Below are positions 1 through 6,042 of a stretch of DNA of 6,042 nt, one piece after another. The notes under the pieces are model-generated. The model saw only the letters and a list, made by a program, of their open reading frames with translations, was not told the DNA's origin and ran no database searches. Both the position numbers and the translations under genes were made by a program. Origin of the DNA: Candidatus Sabulitectum sp. (lineage in GTDB: Bacteria > Fermentibacterota > Fermentibacteria > Fermentibacterales > Fermentibacteraceae). Where the stretch lies: NCBI GenBank assembly GCA_023145935.1, contig JAGLDB010000117.1:1-6042 (forward strand), in the 5' to 3' direction. How positions within the stretch are numbered: the first letter of the stretch is position 1; each line of letters starts with the position of its first letter.

Positions 1-86
1 TCAGTTACTGGCTCTGTTGCTTTCGGGACGCCAGTGGTGTGTAGGTTGGCTTGCTCTCCAGAGCCCCACTGTCGTTACTGGTTCAA

Positions 87-1398
87 TTACATCGCGGTGT
101 GATTTTTGTTTCTTAGAGATGCAATACTGCACAATGGCAAGAATTCCAGTTTCTGATCTGGAAGTTTTTTGTATCTTCCATGATATAAAACAAATCCATA
201 AGGGCAATCAATATTTGTTTAACAGCATATGCATACTTTTTAGACTTCCACCAGTGCCTGATTTAACTTCAATGGGATAGATGTTACCATTCCAGGTAAA
301 CAGGTAATCAACTTCTGCACTGCTTCCTCTTGCATTCCTCGCCCAATAGAGAAGGTCTGGTCCGTAATTGGCCAGTATTTCTTGGGCAACAAATTGCTCA
401 GCCAGTTTACCTCTAAACATTGCGTGTAGATTTTGATGCTGTAGTTCAAGAGATGCAGAAATTTGTGAAAGCTTTTGCATAAGCCCGATGTCAAGCACTG
501 AAGCTTTGAATTTTTTCTGATTTGCTGCGGCACCCAATGGCAAACCAATAGAATTGCATGATGGTATCTTGTTTAATAATTTAGCTTTTGTAAGCAGATC
601 AAAAGCTTTGTGATTTGTCTTACTGGTAAAGTTCTCATTAAGTCTTGTGTACTTTAACTGTTCCCCACGCTTTTTGCAGAATTGCGGAAAACCGTATCCA
701 GACATGCAGAATTCACAACAGGAGTATATTTGTTAAAATCATCTCTGTATGATTCTAGCAACTCAGATTGAACAGCAAATGTTTCTGTCATTGACTTTGA
801 GTCCCGCCATGTTATTACACAATCCGGCATACCTCCAATGAAGAAGTAATTGCGAACTTCTTTTAGAAGCTCGTCCTGAACTATTTCTGAAACAGAAGAG
901 GGATACTCAACTGATTTTTGTGCCATACCTTTTCCACGGACAGCTTGAAGGTACTCATAAAAAGACATGGGATTAACATGAAGGTACTGAACTCTGCCAA
1001 CCGGAAAAGAAATCTTATCTAAAGCGAACTCCAGGAGAGAGCCAGCTGCAATTACATGGAGCTCAGGCATTTCTTCAAAGAAATATCTTAAAGACATTAC
1101 TGCCCTGGGACAAGCTTGTATTTCATCAAAGAAAAGAAGTGTTTTACCCGGTGTAATAGTTTCTGTAAAAAGCTCCAGGTAATTAATTATTTTTACAGGA
1201 TCCAAGTCGTCCTGAAAGAAATTATGCACGTCCTTGTTTTTCTCAAAATCTATTTTCACATAACTTGTAAATTCTTTTGCTAACACATTCTCTACAAGCC
1301 AGGTTTTACCAACTTGCCTGGCACCTCGTAAAATTAGAGGTTTGCGTCTGGGTGAATTTTTTCCAGATCAGTAGTTTATTCCCAGTTATTCTCTTCAT
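87..1398 (-). pseudogene. DUF4143-family AAA+ ATPase, broken by three single-base frameshifts
   Basis: Read on the minus strand with three corrections, this gives a continuous protein of about 436 residues, a usual length for AAA+ ATPases with a C-terminal DUF4143 domain. Visible in order are the start MKRITGNKLLIW, the Walker A motif GARQVGKT (1302-1325), the Walker B motif LLFFDEIQ (1116-1139), a sensor-like AAGSLLE, a PVGRV segment, and a C-terminal part with AEVDYLF and PIEVKSG, which resembles a PD-(D/E)xK nuclease-like core. The start at 1398 has AGGGAG (1405-1410) six bases upstream. The frame is lost at the A6 run (1357-1362, one A too many), at the G4 run (663-666, one G missing) and at 210-211 (one T too many). 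Beyond the last shift the family-like ending PYGFVLYHGRYKKLPDQ continues to a stop at 87. The role of these ATPases is largely unknown. Either the gene is decaying or the sequence contains indel errors. Confidence 0.88.
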
Positions 1399-1404
1399 TC
1401 TGTT

Positions 1405-1410
1405 CTCCCT
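1405..1410 (-). promoter_or_regulatory. Shine-Dalgarno site of the DUF4143 ATPase
   Basis: AGGGAG on the minus strand lies six bases before the ATG at 1398. It supports this start, which is in a different frame from the Walker A motif and so exposes the first frameshift. Confidence 0.6.
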
Positions 1411-1425
1411 TGTATTGGCCTAACA

Positions 1426-1481
1426 ATTATCAATCCCATAAGTCAAGGATGTTTAGGGATTATCAATCCGAAAAGTCAAGG
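1426..1481. repeat. Two 23-bp direct repeats with a palindromic core upstream of the ATPase gene
   Basis: Copies at 1426-1448 and 1459-1481 share ATTATCAATCC followed by three variable bases and AAGTCAAGG (20 of 23 identical). The starts are 33 bp apart, about three helical turns. The second copy with its flank contains the perfect inverted repeat GGATT-ATC-AATCC (1457-1469). They lie 28 to 83 bases upstream of the minus-strand start at 1398. An operator for a dimeric regulator is the simplest reading. The ends of an eroded mobile element are an alternative. On the minus strand each copy contains TTGACT and GATAAT, but only nine bases apart, so they do not form a normal sigma-70 promoter. Confidence 0.55.
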
Positions 1482-1829
1482 GTGAATTCGGATTCAAACC
1501 ACAGAATGCAGCAGGAAATTCCTGAAAGCGGAACATTCATAAGCCAGTTGAGCGAATTCTTTCAGGGAGATACCCACTGGCTGACTGCCGATTCAAACGA
1601 AGTGATAAACTATGAAATGGTTTTTTAGCGAACTGCGGAGCATTCTGTCTGAGAGTATACTGATGATGGATTCTATTCAAGTTCAGTTTTTGTATACTGC
1701 AGGATTCAGGATCTGAATAAGCCTAGCCGCAAATACAATACGTTTCCAGATGATATCTGGAGTTCCAAATTGAAACTCTTGTTTATTCGGGCTTTACCAG
1801 CATGACTCGACGCTTTTCTTTTTCCATTT
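1482..1829. other. Stretch without a recognisable gene
   Basis: Only short open stretches occur here. A 72-codon frame runs from a TTG at 1410 to 1628 without a ribosome-binding site and without any similarity I recognise. The same frame continues with scattered stops to about 1803, which could be chance or a heavily decayed gene. I see no RNA gene, convincing terminator or transposase motif on either strand. Confidence 0.4.
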
Positions 1830-1941
1830 ATGGACAGAGAACAACAAGAATTTCTTGCCATCAATAATCACAAGAGCCTGACATATTCCGGGAACCTGCG
1901 AGCAAATGCAGTTATTGCGGGATTTCAGGCGAACACCAACA

Positions 1942-1970
1942 TTGGCAATAATGATCTCTGTATGTATTGT
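1942..1970 (+). promoter_or_regulatory. Candidate sigma-70-type promoter for the U32 gene
   Basis: TTGGCA (1942-1947) and TATTGT (1965-1970) are separated by 17 bases. They match the bacterial -35 consensus at five of six positions and the -10 consensus at four of six. Transcription would start near 1977 and give a leader of about 33 bases before the start codon at 2010. The match is modest and rests on the assumption that the host is a bacterium. Confidence 0.3.
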
Positions 1971-2000
1971 TCAGCAGAGAGTAGCATAAATCCTGATTGC

Positions 2001-2005
2001 GAGGT
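2001..2005 (+). promoter_or_regulatory. Shine-Dalgarno site that decides the U32 start
   Basis: GAGGT lies four bases before the ATG at 2010. The protein from that ATG begins MGNEIGVEIMAPAGS, which matches where U32 proteins normally begin. The upstream in-frame ATG at 1830 has no such site, and the extra 60 residues have no family counterpart. Confidence 0.65.
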
Positions 2006-2009
2006 AACT

Positions 2010-3257
2010 ATGGGAAATGAGATCGGTGTAGAAATAATGGCCCCTGCAGGCTCTTACGAGTCTTTGATGGCTGCAGTAAATGCAGGGGCTACTTCAATAT
2101 ACTTTGGTGTAGGCAATCTGAATATGAGATCGGGGTCCGCCAATTTTGAGGTGGACGATCTTGCTAAAGTAGTTAAGATATGTTCAGAAAATAATGTGAG
2201 AAGTTACCTGACATTGAATACCATCATGTACGACGAGGATCTGACTGATGCCAGGAAGATTTGTGATCTGGCTCTTAGTGCAAAGCTCAGTGCAGTCATT
2301 GCCTCAGATATTTCTGTGATCGAGTACGCAAGGTCAATCGGGCTTGAGGTGCATATCTCAACACAGCTTAATGTTTCCAATATGGATGCGGTTCGGTTCT
2401 ATTCAAGATATGCTGATGTGATCGTGCTGGCTCGAGAATTGACATTAGCTCAGATCGCTAATATCTGCTCTTGTATTGAAAAGGAAAACATCTGCGGGCC
2501 ATCCGGAGAACTTGTTAAGATCGAAGTATTTATTCACGGTGCCATGTGCGTGGCTATTTCCGGTAAATGCTACATGAGTCTTGCTCAGTACAACAGTTCT
2601 GCAAACAGGGGAAAATGCCTGCAGACCTGCCGAAGGCGATACAGGGTTATTGATGAGGAAACAGATGAAGAGTTGATAATTGACAACAAATTCGTGATGT
2701 CTCCAAAAGACATGTGTACCATCAAAATGCTGGACAAATTGATCGATGCCGGTGTTGGTGTGCTGAAGATAGAGGGCAGGGCAAGGGGACCGGAGTATGT
2801 TGATACTGTTGTAAAGCAGTACAGAAAAGCACTGACACTGATTGCTGCAGGGGAATATGATAATGAGTGCAAGGATGAATTGGAAAAAGAACTGAAAAAA
2901 GTTTTTAACAGGGGCTTCTGGGAGAACGGATACTATCTGGGAAAAAGGCTGGGAGACTGGTCAGGGGCTTACGGATCCCAGGCAACCACGAAAAAAATAC
3001 TGGTTGGCAGGGTTGTCAATTTTTATAAAAAAGTGATGATAGTTGAAATTATGGTTGAATCGGGAGAGATAAGCATTGGGGATCAGATAGCGTTCACTGG
3101 AACAACCACAGGTATTGTCTACTCTGAAGTGGGTATGATTCTTGACAGCTCTGACGTGGAGACTGCTCTGTTGAAAAAAGGAAACACCGGAACGATCAAG
3201 CTCAAGCAGGTTGTGAGAAGAAATGACAAGGTATTTCTTATTAAGCCGAGAAATTAA
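2010..3257 (+). CDS. Peptidase U32 family protein, probable prephenate-dependent RNA hydroxylase (TrhP-like)
   Basis: A protein of 415 residues. It starts with the typical MAPAGSYESL (residues 10-19) and AGATSIYFG (25-33). The U32 signature EVFIHGAMCVAISGKCYMS at 172-190 fits the PROSITE-style pattern in full and is followed by NRGKCLQTC (199-207). Cysteines 180, 187, 203 and 236 have nearly the spacing of the four that bind a 4Fe-4S cluster in UbiU. Residues from about 329 look like the C-terminal beta-barrel seen in longer members. Although named peptidases, characterised relatives include TrhP and RlhA, which hydroxylate tRNA U34 and a 23S rRNA cytidine in a prephenate-dependent way, and UbiU/UbiV of oxygen-independent ubiquinone synthesis. 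The chorismate and prephenate genes downstream favour a prephenate-using role, but which RNA or molecule is modified cannot be read from the sequence. No signal peptide is seen, so it is probably cytosolic. Confidence 0.9.
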   Translation: MGNEIGVEIMAPAGSYESLMAAVNAGATSIYFGVGNLNMRSGSANFEVDDLAKVVKICSENNVRSYLTLNTIMYDEDLTDARKICDLALSAKLSAVIASDISVIEYARSIGLEVHISTQLNVSNMDAVRFYSRYADVIVLARELTLAQIANICSCIEKENICGPSGELVKIEVFIHGAMCVAISGKCYMSLAQYNSSANRGKCLQTCRRRYRVIDEETDEELIIDNKFVMSPKDMCTIKMLDKLIDAGVGVLKIEGRARGPEYVDTVVKQYRKALTLIAAGEYDNECKDELEKELKKVFNRGFWENGYYLGKRLGDWSGAYGSQATTKKILVGRVVNFYKKVMIVEIMVESGEISIGDQIAFTGTTTGIVYSEVGMILDSSDVETALLKKGNTGTIKLKQVVRRNDKVFLIKPRN

Positions 3258-3311
3258 TGCTTTCTCCGGGATGCTGATAATGGGTGCATGTACAGTCGTT
3301 TGGGTGTATCG

Positions 3312-3356
3312 TTCTGGAAGTAGTCATATTTCTGGAAGTGATCAGATTTTGGAAGG
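3312..3356 (+). repeat. Imperfect 18-bp tandem repeat ahead of aroA
   Basis: TTCTGGAAGTAGTCATAT (3312-3329) is followed directly by TTCTGGAAGTGATCAGAT (3330-3347), identical at 15 of 18 positions. A partial third unit, TTTGGAAGG, begins at 3348. The array ends just before the aroA Shine-Dalgarno site. It may be a small slippage duplication or a regulator-binding array. Confidence 0.5.
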
Positions 3357-3362
3357 GTAAAC

Positions 3363-3368
3363 AGGGAG
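3363..3368 (+). promoter_or_regulatory. Shine-Dalgarno site that decides the aroA start
   Basis: AGGGAG lies five bases before the GTG at 3374. The frame is open upstream to a GTG at 3284, but no start there has a comparable site, and that extension has no clear EPSP synthase sequence. Confidence 0.6.
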
Positions 3369-3373
3369 TTCTT

Positions 3374-4669
3374 GTGAAAGATCAGATAATACACATTCCC
3401 GGAAGCAAATACATTGCGAACAGAGTGCTGCTTATCTCAGCGCTTGCCGGCGGTAAATCTGTGATCTCCAACGTACCGGATAATGAGGATATCAGGCTGT
3501 TGTCATGGGCACTGGGCAGCATGGGTATCAGCTTCAATGAATTTAATGGCGCGGATATGGCAAAGAGGCTGGAAGTCCATGGAATCGATTCATCCTGCAG
3601 TTCTTTAAAGAAAAACAGAAAAATTGATGTTGGTGAGTCGGGAACTCTGCTTCGATTCCTTGTGGGGCTGGTCTGTTTGCTTCACGGGCAAACAGAGATA
3701 ACTGCAGGCAGCAGAAACAAAAAGAGGCCAATCAAGCCCCTTATCAAAGCGCTGGGAGATCTGGGAGCCAGTATAGAACAGCTGCCTGGTGAAGAAATTT
3801 ATCCCCTGAAAATAGATAAGGGACTAACTGGAGGCAGCACTGTTCTTGCAGGAGATGTGAGCAGTCAGTTCATAAGCTCTTTACTGATAGTCTCACCATA
3901 TGCAGAGAATGATGTAGAGATAAAGGTTATGAAACCAATAGTCTCTTCAGGCTACATTGACATGACAATAAGAGAGATGGAAAGATTCGGGGTTGCTGCA
4001 AGAAGAGTTATTGGTGAAAAGTACGATCTGTTCCGGATTCAGGCAGGGCAGAGGTATTTGCCAGTGAACATGAGTATTCCCAAAGACTGGAGCTCCGCAA
4101 ACTACCTGCTGGCGGCGTCTGTAATACTTGGCAGAGAGATAAGAATTGATGAGATTGATGTAAGATCGAATCCCGGGGAATCGGAATTCGTATCAATTCT
4201 GGAGAGAATGGGGTGCAGGGTATCAGTTGAACCCCGTAGTATTTCTATTCTGAATTCAGAGATACTGAATGGTATTGAGGTGGACATGAAAGACAGCCCT
4301 GATTCCGTTCTTACACTGATAGCAGTTGCTTTGTTTGCCAGAGGAACCACTGTTATCAAAAACATCGGACACTTGATACACAAGGAGAGCGACAGGATAA
4401 AGCAGGTAGAAAAGGAATTGAAGAAAATCGGGGCAGACATAAAAACCACGGAAGATTCAATTACCATTGTAGGGCGGAATCCGCTGCACAAGGCAACTGT
4501 TGAATCCCACAATGACCATCGACTGGCCATGTGTCTGGGGTTGATAAATATGAGAAATAGAGCTATGACAATAGTGAATATGGAATGTGTGCGGAAATCA
4601 TTTCCTGAGTTCTGGGAATGCATGAAGAAGATTGATGAAGGCGGTGAGGAATGCCTGGAGATTCAATAG
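3374..4669 (+). CDS. aroA: EPSP synthase (3-phosphoshikimate 1-carboxyvinyltransferase)
   Basis: The enzyme joins phosphoenolpyruvate to shikimate 3-phosphate, the sixth step of the shikimate pathway, in the cytosol. The 431 residues from GTG 3374 fit the family length, although little precedes the first PGSK motif, so the first beta strand is short or missing. Motifs seen are PGSKYIANR (9-17), GESGTLLRF (87-95), GDVSSQF (160-166), SGYIDMT (192-198), DWSSANYLLAA (238-248), SPDSVLT (308-314), HKESDRI (336-342), NDHRLAM (380-386) and RKSFPEFW (407-414). By comparison with the E. coli enzyme, the catalytic Lys12, Asp310, Glu338 and Lys408 and the Ser-Ser-Gln and Tyr194 substrate contacts are present. 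Two departures stand out: Tyr13 in place of the usual Ser of PGSKS, and GESGT in place of GNAGT. The gene overlaps aroC by 19 bases, so the two are surely co-transcribed. Confidence 0.94.
   Translation: MKDQIIHIPGSKYIANRVLLISALAGGKSVISNVPDNEDIRLLSWALGSMGISFNEFNGADMAKRLEVHGIDSSCSSLKKNRKIDVGESGTLLRFLVGLVCLLHGQTEITAGSRNKKRPIKPLIKALGDLGASIEQLPGEEIYPLKIDKGLTGGSTVLAGDVSSQFISSLLIVSPYAENDVEIKVMKPIVSSGYIDMTIREMERFGVAARRVIGEKYDLFRIQAGQRYLPVNMSIPKDWSSANYLLAASVILGREIRIDEIDVRSNPGESEFVSILERMGCRVSVEPRSISILNSEILNGIEVDMKDSPDSVLTLIAVALFARGTTVIKNIGHLIHKESDRIKQVEKELKKIGADIKTTEDSITIVGRNPLHKATVESHNDHRLAMCLGLINMRNRAMTIVNMECVRKSFPEFWECMKKIDEGGEECLEIQ
4643..4647 (+). promoter_or_regulatory. Shine-Dalgarno site of aroC inside the end of aroA
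   Basis: GGTGA, complementary to the 3' end of 16S rRNA, precedes the ATG at 4651 and lies within the last codons of aroA. This supports translation of aroC being coupled to that of aroA. Confidence 0.5.
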
Positions 4670-5745
4670 GTAAGATGTTTAAGGTAAGTGTGTGGGGCGA
4701 GTCTCATGGCCCATCTATTGGAGCAGTTGTTGAAGGTTGCCCTCCCGGTGTGGAATTGGATATGAACCTGATCCAGGAAGAACTGAATAGAAGGAGGCCG
4801 GGAAAGGATCGTTTTGTAAGCAGCAGGCAGGAGAAAGATAGATTTGAGGTTCTTTCCGGCTTGTTTAAAGGAAAGACCACCGGAACTCCAATAAGTATCA
4901 TTATCAAGAATAATGGTTTCAACAAAGAGAATTATGAAGAACTGGGCGAGGTATTCAGGCCTGGGCATGCGGACTTCACATATCGGACAAAATACGGAAT
5001 AAGGGACTACTACGGTGGCGGAAGAAGCTCTGCAAGACTTACAGCTCCCATTGTTGTTGCCGGTGCCATGGCCAGGCAGATTCTGAGAAATGAACTGGGA
5101 ATAGAGATACTGGCCTATGTGAAACAGATCGGAAGTATTGAAGCAGTCATCAAAACCGGTGAAGCAGCTTCGCGTTCTCTGGCTGACAGCCTGATAAATT
5201 TTCCTGACAAACAAAGAGAAGTTGAAATTCTTGCGTTGCTTGAAAGATTGCAGGATGAAGGGAATTCTATTGGCGGCATTGTGGAATGCACAGTAGGGAA
5301 TACACCGGCAGGATTGGGTGAGCCGTTGTTTGGCAAGCTGGATGGCGATCTGGCCGGGGCAATGATGGGACTGAATGCGGTGAAGGGATTTGAACTCGGC
5401 AATGGCTTTGAATGTGTTGAGTTAACTGGAAAAGAAAACAATGATGAGTTCACTGTAGTTGAGGGCGATACTGTTACCATTACTAATCGCTCCGGGGGGA
5501 TACAGGGAGGCATATCCAACGGAATGCCAATAGTATTCCGGGTTGCATTCAAGGCTGCACCAAGCATTTCTCGAAAGCAGAGAACTGTTGATGTTCATGG
5601 GGAGAAAAGAGAAATACAGATACAGGGGGATCATGACATTTGTGTTGCGATCCGTGCTGTGCCTGTTGTTGAGGCATTGGCTGCAATCGTTCTTCTTGAC
5701 CACTATTTGAGGCACAGAGGGCAGTGTGGAGTCATAAAGAAATGA
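4651..5745 (+). CDS. aroC: Chorismate synthase
   Basis: The enzyme removes phosphate from EPSP to give chorismate and needs reduced FMN. The protein of 364 residues is full length and begins MPGDSIGKMFKVSVWGESHG, matching the family start (E. coli [20 protein letters not shown]). Other motifs are EGCPPGVEL (28-36), RRRPGKDRF (47-55), FRPGHADFTY (102-111) with the conserved His106, GGGRSSARLTAP (122-133), SGGIQGGISNGMPI (281-294) and the C-terminal CVAIRAVPVVEALAAIVL (331-348). The catalytic His19, His106 and Asp329 are present. The usual GRHDPC is GDHDIC (326-331), so a normally conserved Arg is Asp327, and SSARET reads SSARLT. The reading frame is intact, so activity is likely but not certain. 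It sits between aroA (19-base overlap) and the mutase gene (4-base overlap). Confidence 0.95.
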   Translation: MPGDSIGKMFKVSVWGESHGPSIGAVVEGCPPGVELDMNLIQEELNRRRPGKDRFVSSRQEKDRFEVLSGLFKGKTTGTPISIIIKNNGFNKENYEELGEVFRPGHADFTYRTKYGIRDYYGGGRSSARLTAPIVVAGAMARQILRNELGIEILAYVKQIGSIEAVIKTGEAASRSLADSLINFPDKQREVEILALLERLQDEGNSIGGIVECTVGNTPAGLGEPLFGKLDGDLAGAMMGLNAVKGFELGNGFECVELTGKENNDEFTVVEGDTVTITNRSGGIQGGISNGMPIVFRVAFKAAPSISRKQRTVDVHGEKREIQIQGDHDICVAIRAVPVVEALAAIVLLDHYLRHRGQCGVIKK

Positions 5746-5993
5746 ATCAGATTGATGAATTAAGAAAAGAGATAGACAAAATTGACAGTGAGATAGTCCA
5801 TCAGCTGAACAGGAGAATAGAGCTGGTCTTGAGTATTAAAGATTACAAAAAGCAAAACAAGTTACCTGTTGAAGATATTGCCAGAGAGGAAGATGTAATT
5901 TCGAATCTTGAATTCGACAAGCTCGATGAAGATTTTGTCCGGGATATTTTCAAAACCATTTTCAGCTATTCCAAATCAAAACAAACTCAGTAA
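5742..5993 (+). CDS. aroQ: Chorismate mutase, monofunctional AroQ type
   Basis: A small all-helical protein of 83 residues that rearranges chorismate to prephenate, the branch point to phenylalanine and tyrosine. It aligns without difficulty to the mutase domain of the E. coli P-protein. The active-site equivalents are all present: Arg8 (for Arg11), Arg25 (Arg28), Lys36 (Lys39), Asp45 (Asp48), Arg48 (Arg51), Glu49 (Glu52), Ser77 (Ser84) and Gln81 (Gln88). No dehydratase, dehydrogenase or DAHP synthase domain is attached. The ATG overlaps the aroC stop as ATGA, and GGAG lies ten bases upstream (5728-5731). An upstream GTG at 5724 in the same frame would add six residues but is less likely. A PchB-like isochorismate pyruvate lyase is an alternative, but the context favours the mutase. 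Confidence 0.9.
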   Translation: MNQIDELRKEIDKIDSEIVHQLNRRIELVLSIKDYKKQNKLPVEDIAREEDVISNLEFDKLDEDFVRDIFKTIFSYSKSKQTQ

Positions 5994-6042
5994 TTGAGTC
6001 GGACCCCACAGAGCAAGAAATCTAAAACAATTCCTGGTACTT

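Larger units (their letters stand above)
3258..3373 (+). other. Gap between the U32 gene and aroA, with a possible 29-codon leader ORF
   Basis: There is no clear terminator in this gap, so read-through from the U32 gene into aroA is possible. A short frame at 3271-3360 would encode 29 residues, including VVWVYRSG, and ends three bases before the aroA ribosome-binding site. It lacks a good ribosome-binding site itself. It could be a coupled leader peptide, but chance is at least as likely. Confidence 0.25.

Noticed and set aside
1426..1481. CRISPR array
   Set aside because: There are only two imperfect copies with a spacer of ten bases, far too short for a CRISPR unit.
1440..1482. Sigma-70 promoters on the minus strand from the TTGACT and GATAAT boxes in the repeats
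   Set aside because: Within each repeat the boxes are nine bases apart, and pairing boxes at 16-18 bases leaves one of the two hexamers very poor.
1410..1628. Possible small gene of 72 codons on the plus strand
   Set aside because: It starts with TTG inside the ATPase leader, runs through the direct repeats, has no ribosome-binding site at any start and resembles no family I know.
1621..2009. Transposase remnant between the ATPase and the U32 gene
   Set aside because: Reading all six frames gave no DDE motif, no helix-turn-helix and no paired terminal inverted repeats.
4102..5715. Long open frames on the minus strand opposite aroA and aroC
   Set aside because: They lie antisense to strongly supported genes, have low-complexity Ser/Pro-rich products and match no family.
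5985..5999. Terminator hairpin at the end of the mutase gene
   Set aside because: ACTCA and TGAGT form only a five-base stem across the stop codon, with no run of T after it. The operon may continue past the window.

Overview
The window holds one broken gene on the minus strand (87-1398), a roughly 600-base stretch without a convincing gene (1411-2009), and four genes on the plus strand (2010-5993) that run to within 50 bases of the right edge. The four are a peptidase-U32-family protein, EPSP synthase (aroA), chorismate synthase (aroC) and a short AroQ-type chorismate mutase. Most starts have a recognisable Shine-Dalgarno sequence. Arginine AGA/AGG and isoleucine ATA codons are frequent. The EPSP synthase has a bacterial-style PGSK...NR motif rather than the PPSKSYTHR motif that I recall from methanogenic archaea. 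I therefore lean towards a bacterium of moderate, slightly AT-rich composition, but the phylum cannot be read from this window.

Left part: a DUF4143-type AAA+ ATPase of about 436 codons is readable only if three single-base shifts are corrected (near 1357-1362, 663-666 and 210-211). It is either a decaying pseudogene or an intact gene damaged by indel errors. Two 23-bp direct repeats, one containing a perfect 5-3-5 palindrome, lie just upstream of its start and look like an operator. From there to 2009 I recognise no gene. The reading frame of the U32 gene stays open for 180 bases upstream of its start, but the family homology and the ribosome-binding site put the start at 2010.

Right part: aroA, aroC and the mutase gene are tightly coupled. 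aroA and aroC overlap by 19 bases, and aroC and aroQ overlap by 4 (ATGA). Together they encode the last two steps to chorismate and the conversion of chorismate to prephenate. The U32 gene precedes aroA by 116 bases on the same strand. This is the most interesting point of the window. Several U32 proteins (TrhP and RlhA in E. coli) are RNA hydroxylation enzymes that depend on prephenate, so the cluster looks like a U32 enzyme packaged with the pathway that makes its co-substrate. AroA and AroC both keep most of their catalytic residues but carry unusual substitutions in otherwise conserved motifs, which suggests a divergent lineage or a specialised second copy.
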